Assembly: GCA_938009055.1 (NCBI GenBank)
Contig: CALLIO010000022.1
Coordinates: forward strand, 1-6,685
Reading direction: 5' to 3'
Source of the DNA: an uncultured Altererythrobacter sp.
GTDB taxonomy: Bacteria; Pseudomonadota; Alphaproteobacteria; Sphingomonadales; Sphingomonadaceae
DNA length: 6,685 nucleotides
The notes beneath the pieces are model-generated. The model was not told the DNA's origin, made no database searches, and saw nothing but the letters and a program-made list of their open reading frames with translations. A program made the translations under genes and the position numbers. Numbering within the stretch: the first letter of the stretch is position 1; the number at the start of each line of letters is the position of its first letter. Of this stretch, positions 1 to 5,412 are shown in pieces.

Positions 1-50
1 GCCGCCTTTAGCTCGCCGAGAACCGCATGGATGGGGAGCGCGTCACTCAA
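1..50 (-). CDS. hrpB: ATP-dependent helicase HrpB, N-terminal fragment (runs off window)
   Basis: Only the first 16 complete codons are present; the gene continues past the left edge. The reading is MSDALPIHAVLGELKA, which closely resembles the N-terminus of HrpB-type DEAH RNA helicases, where an LPIHAVLPEL-like segment comes just before the Walker A motif. The Walker A motif would lie outside the window. The frame is closed by a TAA at 57-59, so the TTG at 48-50 is the only usable start. It sits 6 bp after the polyprenyl synthase stop, in the same frame, which suggests co-transcription or translational re-initiation. No good Shine-Dalgarno sequence is seen between the genes. HrpB proteins are predicted superfamily 2 RNA helicases of uncertain bacterial role. 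The identification rests on a short stretch and is tentative. Confidence 0.6.
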   Translation of the reverse strand, partial: MSDALPIHAVLGELKA

Positions 51-56
51 GCGCGC

Positions 57-1067
57 TTAGTAACCGCGCGCGACCGCGAATTGCGCAGCCTCTGCCATCG
101 CCGCGCGCGCCTTGCTATCGGGAAAGATCGAGATCGCATCAATCGCGCGCTGGGCGAAATGCTGCGCTCTTGCCCGCGTGTCAGCCAGAGCATTATGCCT
201 GCCGATAAGCTCGACTGCATAGGCCAGATCATCATCGGACACACGGTGGCCAGCAATCGCTTCTTTCCAAAATTTGCGCTCGTCTTCGTCACCACGCGCA
301 AAGGCCAGGATGACCGGCAGCGTCATCTTTCCTTCGCGGAAATCATCGCCCTGATCCTTGCCCATTTCAGCTGCGTTGGAATCATAGTCGAGCGCATCGT
401 CAACCAACTGGAAAGCAATGCCAAGATTGCGCCCGTAATCTTCTAGCGCGCGTTCCTTAGCCTCTTCGCATTCGGCCACAACCGCGCTGATCTGACTAGC
501 AGCTGCGAACAAAGCCGCAGTCTTTGAACCGATAATGTCGAGATAGCGTTCCTCGCTCGTCTCGATCTTGCGCTGGGCGGTCAACTGGGCGACCTCGCCC
601 TCTGCAATAACCGCGCTGGCATGGCTGAGAATCTTGAGAACTTTGAGGCTGCCATCCTCTGTCATCAGCTCGAACGCACGGCTGAACAGAAAATCGCCAA
701 CCAGCACAGTGGCCGGATTGCCAAAGATGATATTGGCTGCAGCCTTGCCGCGCCGCAGCTCGCTGCCATCAACCACGTCATCGTGCAGCAAAGTGGCTGT
801 GTGAATAAACTCAACCGCTGCGGCCAGCTTGTGATGGCGGCTACCCTGATAGCCAACCAGCTCTGCCCCGGCCAAAGTTAGCATCGGCCGCAGCCGTTTG
901 CCCCCGCCTGAAATCAGATGGCCTGCCAAACGCGGGATGAGCGGAATTTCGCTCTGCATCCGTTCAAGGATAACAGCGTTCACATCGTTCATGCCCTGCG
1001 CTGTTAAGGACAGCATCGGGTCCAATGTGGGCTTCTTGCGTTGAAGAGGAATAACCTGCGCGCTCAT
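57..1067 (-). CDS. ispB: Long-chain all-trans polyprenyl diphosphate synthase (octaprenyl/decaprenyl type)
   Basis: This 336-residue enzyme condenses isopentenyl diphosphate units onto an allylic primer to make the side chain of ubiquinone. Motifs are intact: GKRLRP at 56-61 (diphosphate binding), the first Asp-rich motif DDVVD at 96-100 inside IHTATLLHDDVVD, RRGK at 105-108, KT at 182-183, and the second Asp-rich motif DDALD at 223-227. A small residue (Ala91) sits five positions before the first Asp-rich motif, as expected in long-chain synthases where bulky residues there would cap the product. Length matches the family. Sphingomonads mainly make ubiquinone-10, so decaprenyl diphosphate is the likely product; this is inferred from lineage, since motifs do not fix chain length. 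The ATG start has no clear Shine-Dalgarno sequence. Instead a perfect palindrome lies 7 nt upstream. The gene is divergent from the chorismate mutase and is followed closely by a probable hrpB. Confidence 0.95.
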   Translation of the reverse strand: MSAQVIPLQRKKPTLDPMLSLTAQGMNDVNAVILERMQSEIPLIPRLAGHLISGGGKRLRPMLTLAGAELVGYQGSRHHKLAAAVEFIHTATLLHDDVVDGSELRRGKAAANIIFGNPATVLVGDFLFSRAFELMTEDGSLKVLKILSHASAVIAEGEVAQLTAQRKIETSEERYLDIIGSKTAALFAAASQISAVVAECEEAKERALEDYGRNLGIAFQLVDDALDYDSNAAEMGKDQGDDFREGKMTLPVILAFARGDEDERKFWKEAIAGHRVSDDDLAYAVELIGRHNALADTRARAQHFAQRAIDAISIFPDSKARAAMAEAAQFAVARGY

Positions 1068-1074
1068 GAAAATG

Positions 1075-1089
1075 CCACATGCTATGTGG
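1075..1089. promoter_or_regulatory. Perfect palindrome in the ispB/chorismate mutase divergent region
   Basis: CCACAT-GCT-ATGTGG is a perfect inverted repeat with 6-bp arms and a 3-nt centre. It lies inside the 66-bp gap between the two divergent genes and ends 7 nt before the ispB ATG. It could be an operator for a dimeric regulator. It could also be an mRNA hairpin occupying the place where the ispB ribosome binding site should be. No regulator is identified and it may be chance. Confidence 0.35.
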
Positions 1090-1133
1090 ATGCAGGCTTG
1101 GCAAGCGGGGAATTGCTGTTAGCAAGGTGAGAA

Positions 1134-1454
1134 ATGTCAAACACACCTTCGCCTTCACGCAATCCAGACAGCGAAACCGATGCGGTTCTCGCCAGTTTTC
1201 GCAAGAGTATCGACAATATCGATGCTGCCATCATCCACATGCTGGCCGAAAGATTTCGTATCACGCAAGCGGTGGGCGAGTACAAAGCCAAGGTGACATT
1301 GCCCCCGGCTGATCCTGATCGGGAGAAGCGCCAGATCGAGCGTTTACGCGCCTTATCAGAAGAAGCTGACCTTGATCCTGAATTCAGCGAGAAGTTTCTC
1401 CGCTTTATTATCGACGAGGTGATCCGCCACCACGAACAGGCGCGCGCTAAATAG
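1134..1454 (+). CDS. Monofunctional chorismate mutase, AroQ class
   Basis: This 106-residue cytoplasmic enzyme converts chorismate to prephenate on the way to phenylalanine and tyrosine. It is an all-helical AroQ-type protein. Aligned by eye with the E. coli P-protein mutase domain, the active-site residues are Arg23 (R11), Arg40 (R28), Lys51 (K39), Asp60 (D48), Arg63 (R51) and Glu64 (E52). The position of E. coli Gln88 is His100 in the C-terminal IIDEVIRHH segment. No dehydratase or dehydrogenase domain follows, so the protein is monofunctional. The first 18 residues are a polar extension before the first helix. The ATG is preceded by AAGG six bases upstream, a good ribosome binding site. 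It stands alone, divergent from ispB and convergent with the secreted-protein gene. Confidence 0.93.
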   Translation: MSNTPSPSRNPDSETDAVLASFRKSIDNIDAAIIHMLAERFRITQAVGEYKAKVTLPPADPDREKRQIERLRALSEEADLDPEFSEKFLRFIIDEVIRHHEQARAK

Positions 1455-1470
1455 GCATCGCAAAACGAGC

Positions 1471-1506
1471 AAGAGACGCAAGCGGATCTTTCCACTTACG
1501 CCTCTT
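1471..1506 (-). terminator. Long stem-loop in the convergent gap, possible - strand terminator
   Basis: Arms at 1471-1485 and 1492-1506 enclose a 6-nt loop. Transcribed from the - strand, all 15 positions pair (12 Watson-Crick, 3 G-U). From the + strand the same three positions become A-C mismatches. The hairpin is therefore oriented for - strand transcripts, that is, for the secreted-protein gene ending at 1609. The only T-run after it is TTTT about five bases downstream, weak for an intrinsic terminator, so it may instead protect the mRNA 3' end. The rest of the 1455-1608 gap shows no gene. Confidence 0.4.
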
Positions 1507-1608
1507 GATAATCCTTGGGCGATCCATAGGCGCTGGTCAGCCTGCACGGTGGTAGATGCAGCGGAGGTTCAGCGCAAAGATCGCCTCAGGACGATTCGAT
1601 ATTGCCGT

Positions 1609-2130
1609 TTAGCGACGCGGGCGCCGCCCCTGTACGCTGACCGTCCGGCTGCGCTGGCCGTTGGAACGGCTTGCAGTGACATCGCGCTGGCGCACAACCC
1701 GGCCATTGGCATTGGTTACGGTTTGCGATGCGTTGAACTCGCCATTGTTGCGCGAACGCGTTCCCTGCAATTGATGGGTACGACCAGCCGCGCCGGTGGT
1801 TGTCCCGCTGAAAGTCGAGCCATTCTCGGTGCGAGTGCGCTCGCCACTTAAAGTGCGGGTTTTGCCGTTAAACGTCGTACGCGAACCCTCGATAGTGCGG
1901 CCGGTTTCCGTGCGAGTGCGGCTGACGTTGCGGCTCTTGGTCTTGCCCGAGTTGAGATGGGTGGTCTCGCGGCTACGGTCAAAAGTGCCCGCTTCCCTGT
2001 CAATCGTGGTCGTGCGTTCAGACGTCACATTGGGACCGGTGAAGGTCTGGGTGCGGGTCTGCGGTTCAGCCTGTACAGGCGCGGCACTGGCCAAAGCGGC
2101 CAGCGTGAGAATCGAGAAAGAGTATTTCAT
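1609..2130 (-). CDS. Secreted Thr/Arg/Gly-rich repeat protein, function unknown
   Basis: This 173-residue protein starts with a clear Sec signal peptide (MKYSFSILTLAALASAAPVQA, cleavage expected after Ala21). The mature part is strongly basic, has no cysteine and is rich in Thr, Arg, Ser and Gly. Residues 70-165 look like degenerate repeats of about 25-28 residues, carrying alternating T/R stretches broken by NG or GR turns (RTRTETGRT, TRTENGSTFSG, GTRSRNNGEFN, TASRSNGQR). The alternation suggests beta strands, and the protein ends GRRPRR. I recognise no named family. A good ribosome binding site (AAAGGAAG) precedes the ATG. The upstream region carries the same bipartite promoter motif as the nearby sigma factor gene, so it is probably a target of that sigma factor. 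Binding to an anionic envelope polymer would fit the charge but is speculation. Confidence 0.85.
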   Translation of the reverse strand: MKYSFSILTLAALASAAPVQAEPQTRTQTFTGPNVTSERTTTIDREAGTFDRSRETTHLNSGKTKSRNVSRTRTETGRTIEGSRTTFNGKTRTLSGERTRTENGSTFSGTTTGAAGRTHQLQGTRSRNNGEFNASQTVTNANGRVVRQRDVTASRSNGQRSRTVSVQGRRPRR

Positions 2131-2177
2131 GGGGGCTTCCTTTCAATGGGTCCCGATCAACCGGGGAACATTCAAAA

Positions 2178-2202
2178 AGACGCAGGTGCGCGAAAAACCC
2201 TT
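2178..2202 (-). promoter_or_regulatory. Putative ECF sigma promoter of the secreted repeat protein gene
   Basis: Read on the - strand, the site is AAGGGTTTT-N8-CTGCGTCT. It matches the element upstream of the sigma factor gene at all 17 fixed positions and in spacing. AAGGG is the likely -35 part and CGTCT the likely -10 part; CGTC-like -10 elements are known for ECF sigma factors. Its downstream edge is 48 nt before the ATG. It lies in the 90-bp gap after the membrane-protein gene, so the repeat protein can be transcribed independently. Confidence 0.65.
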
Positions 2203-2220
2203 TGCACTCATGGCAAAAAA

Positions 2221-3231
2221 CTATTCGTCGTCAGCTGGAATAGCGGTTTCTGGCGGCTTTGGCGCAGAGGTGGGCGCAGGTGGTTGGATCACCGACTCAC
2301 CAACAATATCCTGAACCACTGGCGCCGCTATTGGCCCCGCCGATGGCTGCACGTTTGGCTGCGTTGTGACCTCTTCAGCACCATTACCAAGCCGCTTCGC
2401 CCGTCGCTCACGAATTTCCTGACGGCGCGCGCGGCGCTCTTCCTGCGTCATATCGCGCCATCTTTTGCGACCGCCTACTGCGCCATTGGCTTCTCGATTT
2501 GCGCGACGCGCGGCACGTTCTTCCTCGACAATCTCGCGCAGACTTTTGCCATCGCCTGCTTCCATTCGCTGCTGAATAGAATCACGCCGCTGGTCCATCC
2601 GCGCTCCATCGCGCGCATCACGCGTGGCCCGGCGTTGCTCGATCCGCTCGCGCAATTGCGCTTCTTCTTCAGCCGTTGGCGCAGGCAAACCTTGCGCACG
2701 GCGGCGTTCAAGACGCCTTTCCAATGCTTCATCAATCCGCGCGCGCCGTTGATCGCGGCGTGCGCTGCGACGCTCGGTCAATTGGCGATAGGCTTCGTCC
2801 AATTCCTCAGGCGTGTCGATTGACCCATCAATCTGCGTGGGCCCTGCCCCCTCTGACTCATCCCCCAGCTCATCCGATGGCGCCATGGACAGCTCGTTTT
2901 CAAGCGCAGCATCGAGAGGATCAGGACCGCCGGCAATCGCTTCGACAACCTGCTCAACGCTGGGCAATTCAACGCCCACACGCTCAAGCATGCCGGTCGC
3001 AGCAGCAGCGGTTGCGAGCATGCCGGTCGCAGCCACGCCAACCACAGCCTTGCGCGCGCTAGACCAGCCGCGAATGCGGCTCATGATCGGGCGTTTGGCT
3101 GGCAAAAGCGGAGCGCGATTTTCAGCTACGGTCACAATGCGATCTGCAAAACCGGCAGGCAATTCGGGCACAGCGAAAGCGTCCATGCGCTGCTTCATCG
3201 CGCCATCAATAGGAGGCAATGGATCGCTCAT
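2221..3231 (-). CDS. Single-pass membrane protein, candidate anti-sigma factor with Arg/Glu-rich periplasmic domain
   Basis: This 336-residue protein is coupled to the sigma factor gene by an ATGA overlap and also has its own strong ribosome binding site (AGGGGAG, six bases before the ATG). The predicted layout is a cytoplasmic N-terminus (1-60), one membrane helix at about 61-82 built from Ala, Gly, Val, Thr, Met and Leu, an acidic linker (about 100-140), a highly charged Arg/Glu helical region (about 144-280) and a Pro/Ala-rich tail. The segment 261-280 (MTQEERRARRQ...) recalls the LTxxQ pattern of Spy/CpxP-type periplasmic proteins, but the match is weak. There is no Cys or His anywhere, which argues against zinc-type anti-sigma or Cys/His metal sensing. 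Position and topology suggest it holds the sigma factor at the membrane and senses envelope conditions. No family was recognised with certainty, so the anti-sigma role is inferred from context. Confidence 0.7.
   Translation of the reverse strand: MSDPLPPIDGAMKQRMDAFAVPELPAGFADRIVTVAENRAPLLPAKRPIMSRIRGWSSARKAVVGVAATGMLATAAAATGMLERVGVELPSVEQVVEAIAGGPDPLDAALENELSMAPSDELGDESEGAGPTQIDGSIDTPEELDEAYRQLTERRSARRDQRRARIDEALERRLERRRAQGLPAPTAEEEAQLRERIEQRRATRDARDGARMDQRRDSIQQRMEAGDGKSLREIVEEERAARRANREANGAVGGRKRWRDMTQEERRARRQEIRERRAKRLGNGAEEVTTQPNVQPSAGPIAAPVVQDIVGESVIQPPAPTSAPKPPETAIPADDE
2987..3033 (-). repeat. 17-bp direct repeat within the membrane helix coding region
   Basis: The + strand sequence AGCATGCCGGTCGCAGC occurs at 2987-3003 and again at 3017-3033. 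The offset is exactly 30 bp, so it is in frame and encodes ATGML twice in the predicted transmembrane helix of the sigma-linked membrane protein. It looks like a small in-frame duplication, or codon-level conservation of a helix packing motif. Confidence 0.6.
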
Positions 3232-3827
3232 ACGCGGCTCCCCTGTTGGCCGATTTCAGCCTCGAACGCCTTGCGCAAGGATGCGCGCGCGCGATGGAGC
3301 AGCGATTCAAAAGCTTTCAATTGCATCTCCATCACGCTGGCCGCATCGGCATTGGGCAGCTCCTCATAATAGGTCAGCACAATCGCGGCGCGCTGGCGTT
3401 CAGGCAGGCTTTCGACCAATTGGCGGGTTTGAGATTGGCTCTGTGCCTCTTCAATTTGCGCATCTGCAAGCGGGCTTTCATCGGCGCTTTCTGGGATGTC
3501 CGATCCAGCAATCCGCTTGCCCTTGCGCAATCGGTCAATCGACAGATTGATCGTCACTCGCTTCAGCCAAGCAGCAAGGTTGAGATTGCCGGCCTGCGCC
3601 CTCGCCTCCAGCTTGGCCGCATTGTCCCACAATTTCAGCATGGCTTCCTGCGCAATATCTTCAGCTTCATGGGCATCATGGGTCATCCGATAGGCAATCC
3701 GGTGGAGCGCGGCGCCATGCGCGCCAATCACGGATCGCAGAGCATCCGCATCGCGCGCAGCCAATTGCGCGATGATGGCAGCATCATCACCAGACTTTTG
3801 ATCCAGCTGCTGTGCCTGACTGGCCAT
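3228..3827 (-). CDS. ECF-type RNA polymerase sigma factor
   Basis: This roughly 199-residue protein directs RNA polymerase to alternative promoters. Counting from a TTG one codon upstream, sigma region 2 spans about 44-106, with the core-binding segment RIAYRMTHDAHEAEDIAQE and the -10-recognising segment AAWLKRVTINLSIDRLRKG. Region 4 spans about 138-189, with LPERQRAAIVLTYYEEL followed by a helix-turn-helix ending LLHRARASLRK. Regions 1 and 3 are absent, as in ECF factors. The frame is closed at 3840-3842, so the start is TTG 3830 or ATG 3827; ATG is preferred, though neither has a well-spaced ribosome binding site. It is followed by a coupled membrane protein, the usual sigma/anti-sigma arrangement. 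Its own upstream motif recurs before the secreted protein gene, which suggests autoregulation. It is not obviously the general-stress EcfG, since no PhyR/NepR partner or GGAAC-type promoter is seen. Confidence 0.92.
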   Translation of the reverse strand: MASQAQQLDQKSGDDAAIIAQLAARDADALRSVIGAHGAALHRIAYRMTHDAHEAEDIAQEAMLKLWDNAAKLEARAQAGNLNLAAWLKRVTINLSIDRLRKGKRIAGSDIPESADESPLADAQIEEAQSQSQTRQLVESLPERQRAAIVLTYYEELPNADAASVMEMQLKAFESLLHRARASLRKAFEAEIGQQGSRV

Positions 3828-3875
3828 CAAATCGCTTGGCTACTCCACTCAAATTTCGTGTCTGTTTCCATCACT

Positions 3876-3900
3876 AGACGCAGCAGAATGCAAAACCCTT
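3876..3900 (-). promoter_or_regulatory. Putative autoregulated ECF sigma promoter
   Basis: Read on the - strand, the site is AAGGGTTTT-N8-CTGCGTCT in the 90-bp gap between the sensor kinase stop and the sigma factor start. Its downstream edge is 49 nt before the ATG at 3827. All 17 fixed positions recur, with the same N8 spacing, before the secreted repeat protein gene. This fits a sigma factor that drives its own operon. Confidence 0.65.
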
Positions 3901-3921
3901 CGTTTCGCTGTGATAAAAAGA

Positions 3922-5412
3922 TCAGGCCGACTTGGGCAGGATGAGTCTAACCAGCAATCCGCCAAGATCCTCGCTTTCATCAAGCGCGACCGATCCGCCA
4001 TAGATTTCAGCAACATCGCGCACGATCGCAAGGCCAAGGCCCGTGCCCGGCTTATCAGTGTCGAGCCGCGCGCCGCGATCAAACAATTCCTCGCGCTTTT
4101 CTGGCGGGATGCCCATGCCGTCATCCTCAACCCAGATTTCGCAAACCTCGCTGGTCTCATCCACATCGAGCGTGACGAACACGCTGCCGCCGCCATATTT
4201 GGCCGCATTCTCGATCAGATTGCCGAGGATCTCATCAAGGTCCTGCCGTTCGATTGAGACCAGTGCATCGCGCCCGCCAGCAATGTCAAAACGGGTTTGC
4301 GGATAAAGCCGCTCAACCGCGCGCTGCACCGCTTCCGCGCTTTCGCGCACGGGCGTTCTCGCATGGCCAACCGCGCGCCGCCCGACAGCTCTCGCGCGGG
4401 CAAGGTGGTGGTCGACATGGCGCTGCATCACCTTGGTTTCGCGGAACACAGCACGATTGAGATCAGGGTCGCGGGCCGTTGCCGCATTGGTCAAAACGGT
4501 CAGCGGTGTCTTGAGCGCATGGGCAAGATTGCCGGCATGGGTGCGTGCTTCTTCTGCTTGGCGCTCTGAATGTTCGAGCAAACCATTCAGCTCCTGCACC
4601 AGTGGCTGCACCTCCGATGGGAGTGGTTCAGTAATCCGGTTCGCGCCGGTTGAGCGCAGTTTCACAATCGCCGCCCGAACGCGCCGTAAGGGCGACAAGC
4701 CATAGCGGATTTGCAGCATCACCATCAGGAATAGGCCGAAGCCCAAAATGGCAAAACTCCACACAAGGATAGAGCGAATGCGGGCAATCTGCGCATTGAG
4801 ATCATCGGTTGCAAAGGCAACGGCAAAGGTCCAGCGCCGCTCGCTCCCCGGCAAGATTAGTGAGCGTTCCGCGACCCGCAGCGTCTCACCCTCGAACTGG
4901 TCAGTCGTGTAGTAATAGGCGTCATTGGCCGAGTGATCACTGCGCAATTCCAAAGTCCGATCATCCCACAGGCTGCGCGAAGGATAGGGCTCAATCCCCT
5001 CTCCATTGATCTGCCAATAGCGCCCGCTGTTGGGTTCAAGAAACTTCTGGTCGCCCAGTTGAATGTTGAAGAAAGCCTCGCCAAGCGGGTCCACCTCGAC
5101 AGAGACGATCATCGCGTTGAGGATATTCTCAAGCTGCTCGTCGAGATTGCTCTTCACCTGCGCAGTTAGTGTGCGCTCCAGAGCAACCCCGCCCACCAAC
5201 AACAGCACGATAATCCAGCCGGCAGCGATGATCGCCATGCGCCGCGCGAGCGAGCCCTGACTGTTGGATTGCGCCTGTGCATCTGCGCCCTGCGCCTCTG
5301 GCACAGCTTCGCTTCCAGCACCTCTCGCCCCGCCTGTTACCGGCGAAGCAGAAGTGCCATCCTCACGCTCGTGGAGCGTCTTGGGGGTCGTCGAGGCTGT
5401 AACCGAGGCCAC
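3922..5412 (-). CDS. Sensor histidine kinase, PhoQ-like, partner of the upstream response regulator
   Basis: This membrane kinase autophosphorylates on His and passes phosphate to the adjacent OmpR-type regulator. Predicted order: cytoplasmic Ala/Gln/Gly-rich N-terminus (1-57), first membrane helix (about 59-78), periplasmic sensor region (about 80-213), second membrane helix (about 216-237), HAMP-type linker (about 238-283), and a dimerisation domain with His298 in NLAHALKTPL. The ATPase domain has the N box at Asn402, DDGMGIP at 430-436 and GTGLGLAIV at 456-464. All catalytic motifs are intact. The NLAHALKTPL box is typical of PhoQ-related kinases. The start is uncertain. GTG 5412 gives a 50-bp overlap with the regulator gene and has no well-placed ribosome binding site. 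GTG 5304 (residue 37), preceded by GGAAGCG, would leave a 58-bp gap and remove the low-complexity extension. The signal sensed is unknown. Confidence 0.93.
   Translation of the reverse strand: MASVTASTTPKTLHEREDGTSASPVTGGARGAGSEAVPEAQGADAQAQSNSQGSLARRMAIIAAGWIIVLLLVGGVALERTLTAQVKSNLDEQLENILNAMIVSVEVDPLGEAFFNIQLGDQKFLEPNSGRYWQINGEGIEPYPSRSLWDDRTLELRSDHSANDAYYYTTDQFEGETLRVAERSLILPGSERRWTFAVAFATDDLNAQIARIRSILVWSFAILGFGLFLMVMLQIRYGLSPLRRVRAAIVKLRSTGANRITEPLPSEVQPLVQELNGLLEHSERQAEEARTHAGNLAHALKTPLTVLTNAATARDPDLNRAVFRETKVMQRHVDHHLARARAVGRRAVGHARTPVRESAEAVQRAVERLYPQTRFDIAGGRDALVSIERQDLDEILGNLIENAAKYGGGSVFVTLDVDETSEVCEIWVEDDGMGIPPEKREELFDRGARLDTDKPGTGLGLAIVRDVAEIYGGSVALDESEDLGGLLVRLILPKSA

Noticed and set aside
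27..446. + strand open frame opposite ispB
   Set aside because: Antisense to a well-conserved enzyme and without recognisable motifs.
1549..1851. + strand open frame starting in the convergent gap
   Set aside because: GTG start, no ribosome binding site, and mostly antisense to the secreted-protein gene.
1855..1885. GGGTTTT followed by CGTC on the + strand as a third sigma-motif copy
   Set aside because: The spacer between the parts is 9, not 11, it lies inside a gene, and no + strand gene follows at promoter distance.
2165..2169. GGAAC on the + strand as the -35 of an EcfG general-stress promoter
   Set aside because: No CGTT lies 16-17 bases downstream, and no + strand gene follows.
2196..2225. 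T-rich hairpin after the membrane-protein stop as an intrinsic terminator
   Set aside because: The stem is only about 5 A/T-rich pairs and overlaps the proposed promoter of the next gene.
1957..2823. Long + strand open frame (288 codons) opposite the membrane protein and secreted protein genes
   Set aside because: It is antisense to Arg/Glu-rich codons that rarely yield stops on the other strand. It crosses two supported genes and an intergenic gap, has no recognisable domain and contains long hydrophobic/Arg mixtures typical of shadow frames.
3908..3925. TGAT/ATCA hairpin with T-run at the kinase stop as a terminator
   Set aside because: Only 4-bp arms with the T-run in the loop, too weak to terminate.
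2813..3944. Two overlapping + strand open frames opposite the sigma factor and anti-sigma genes
   Set aside because: Both are antisense to genes with clear motifs or coupling, overlap each other and show no domain.
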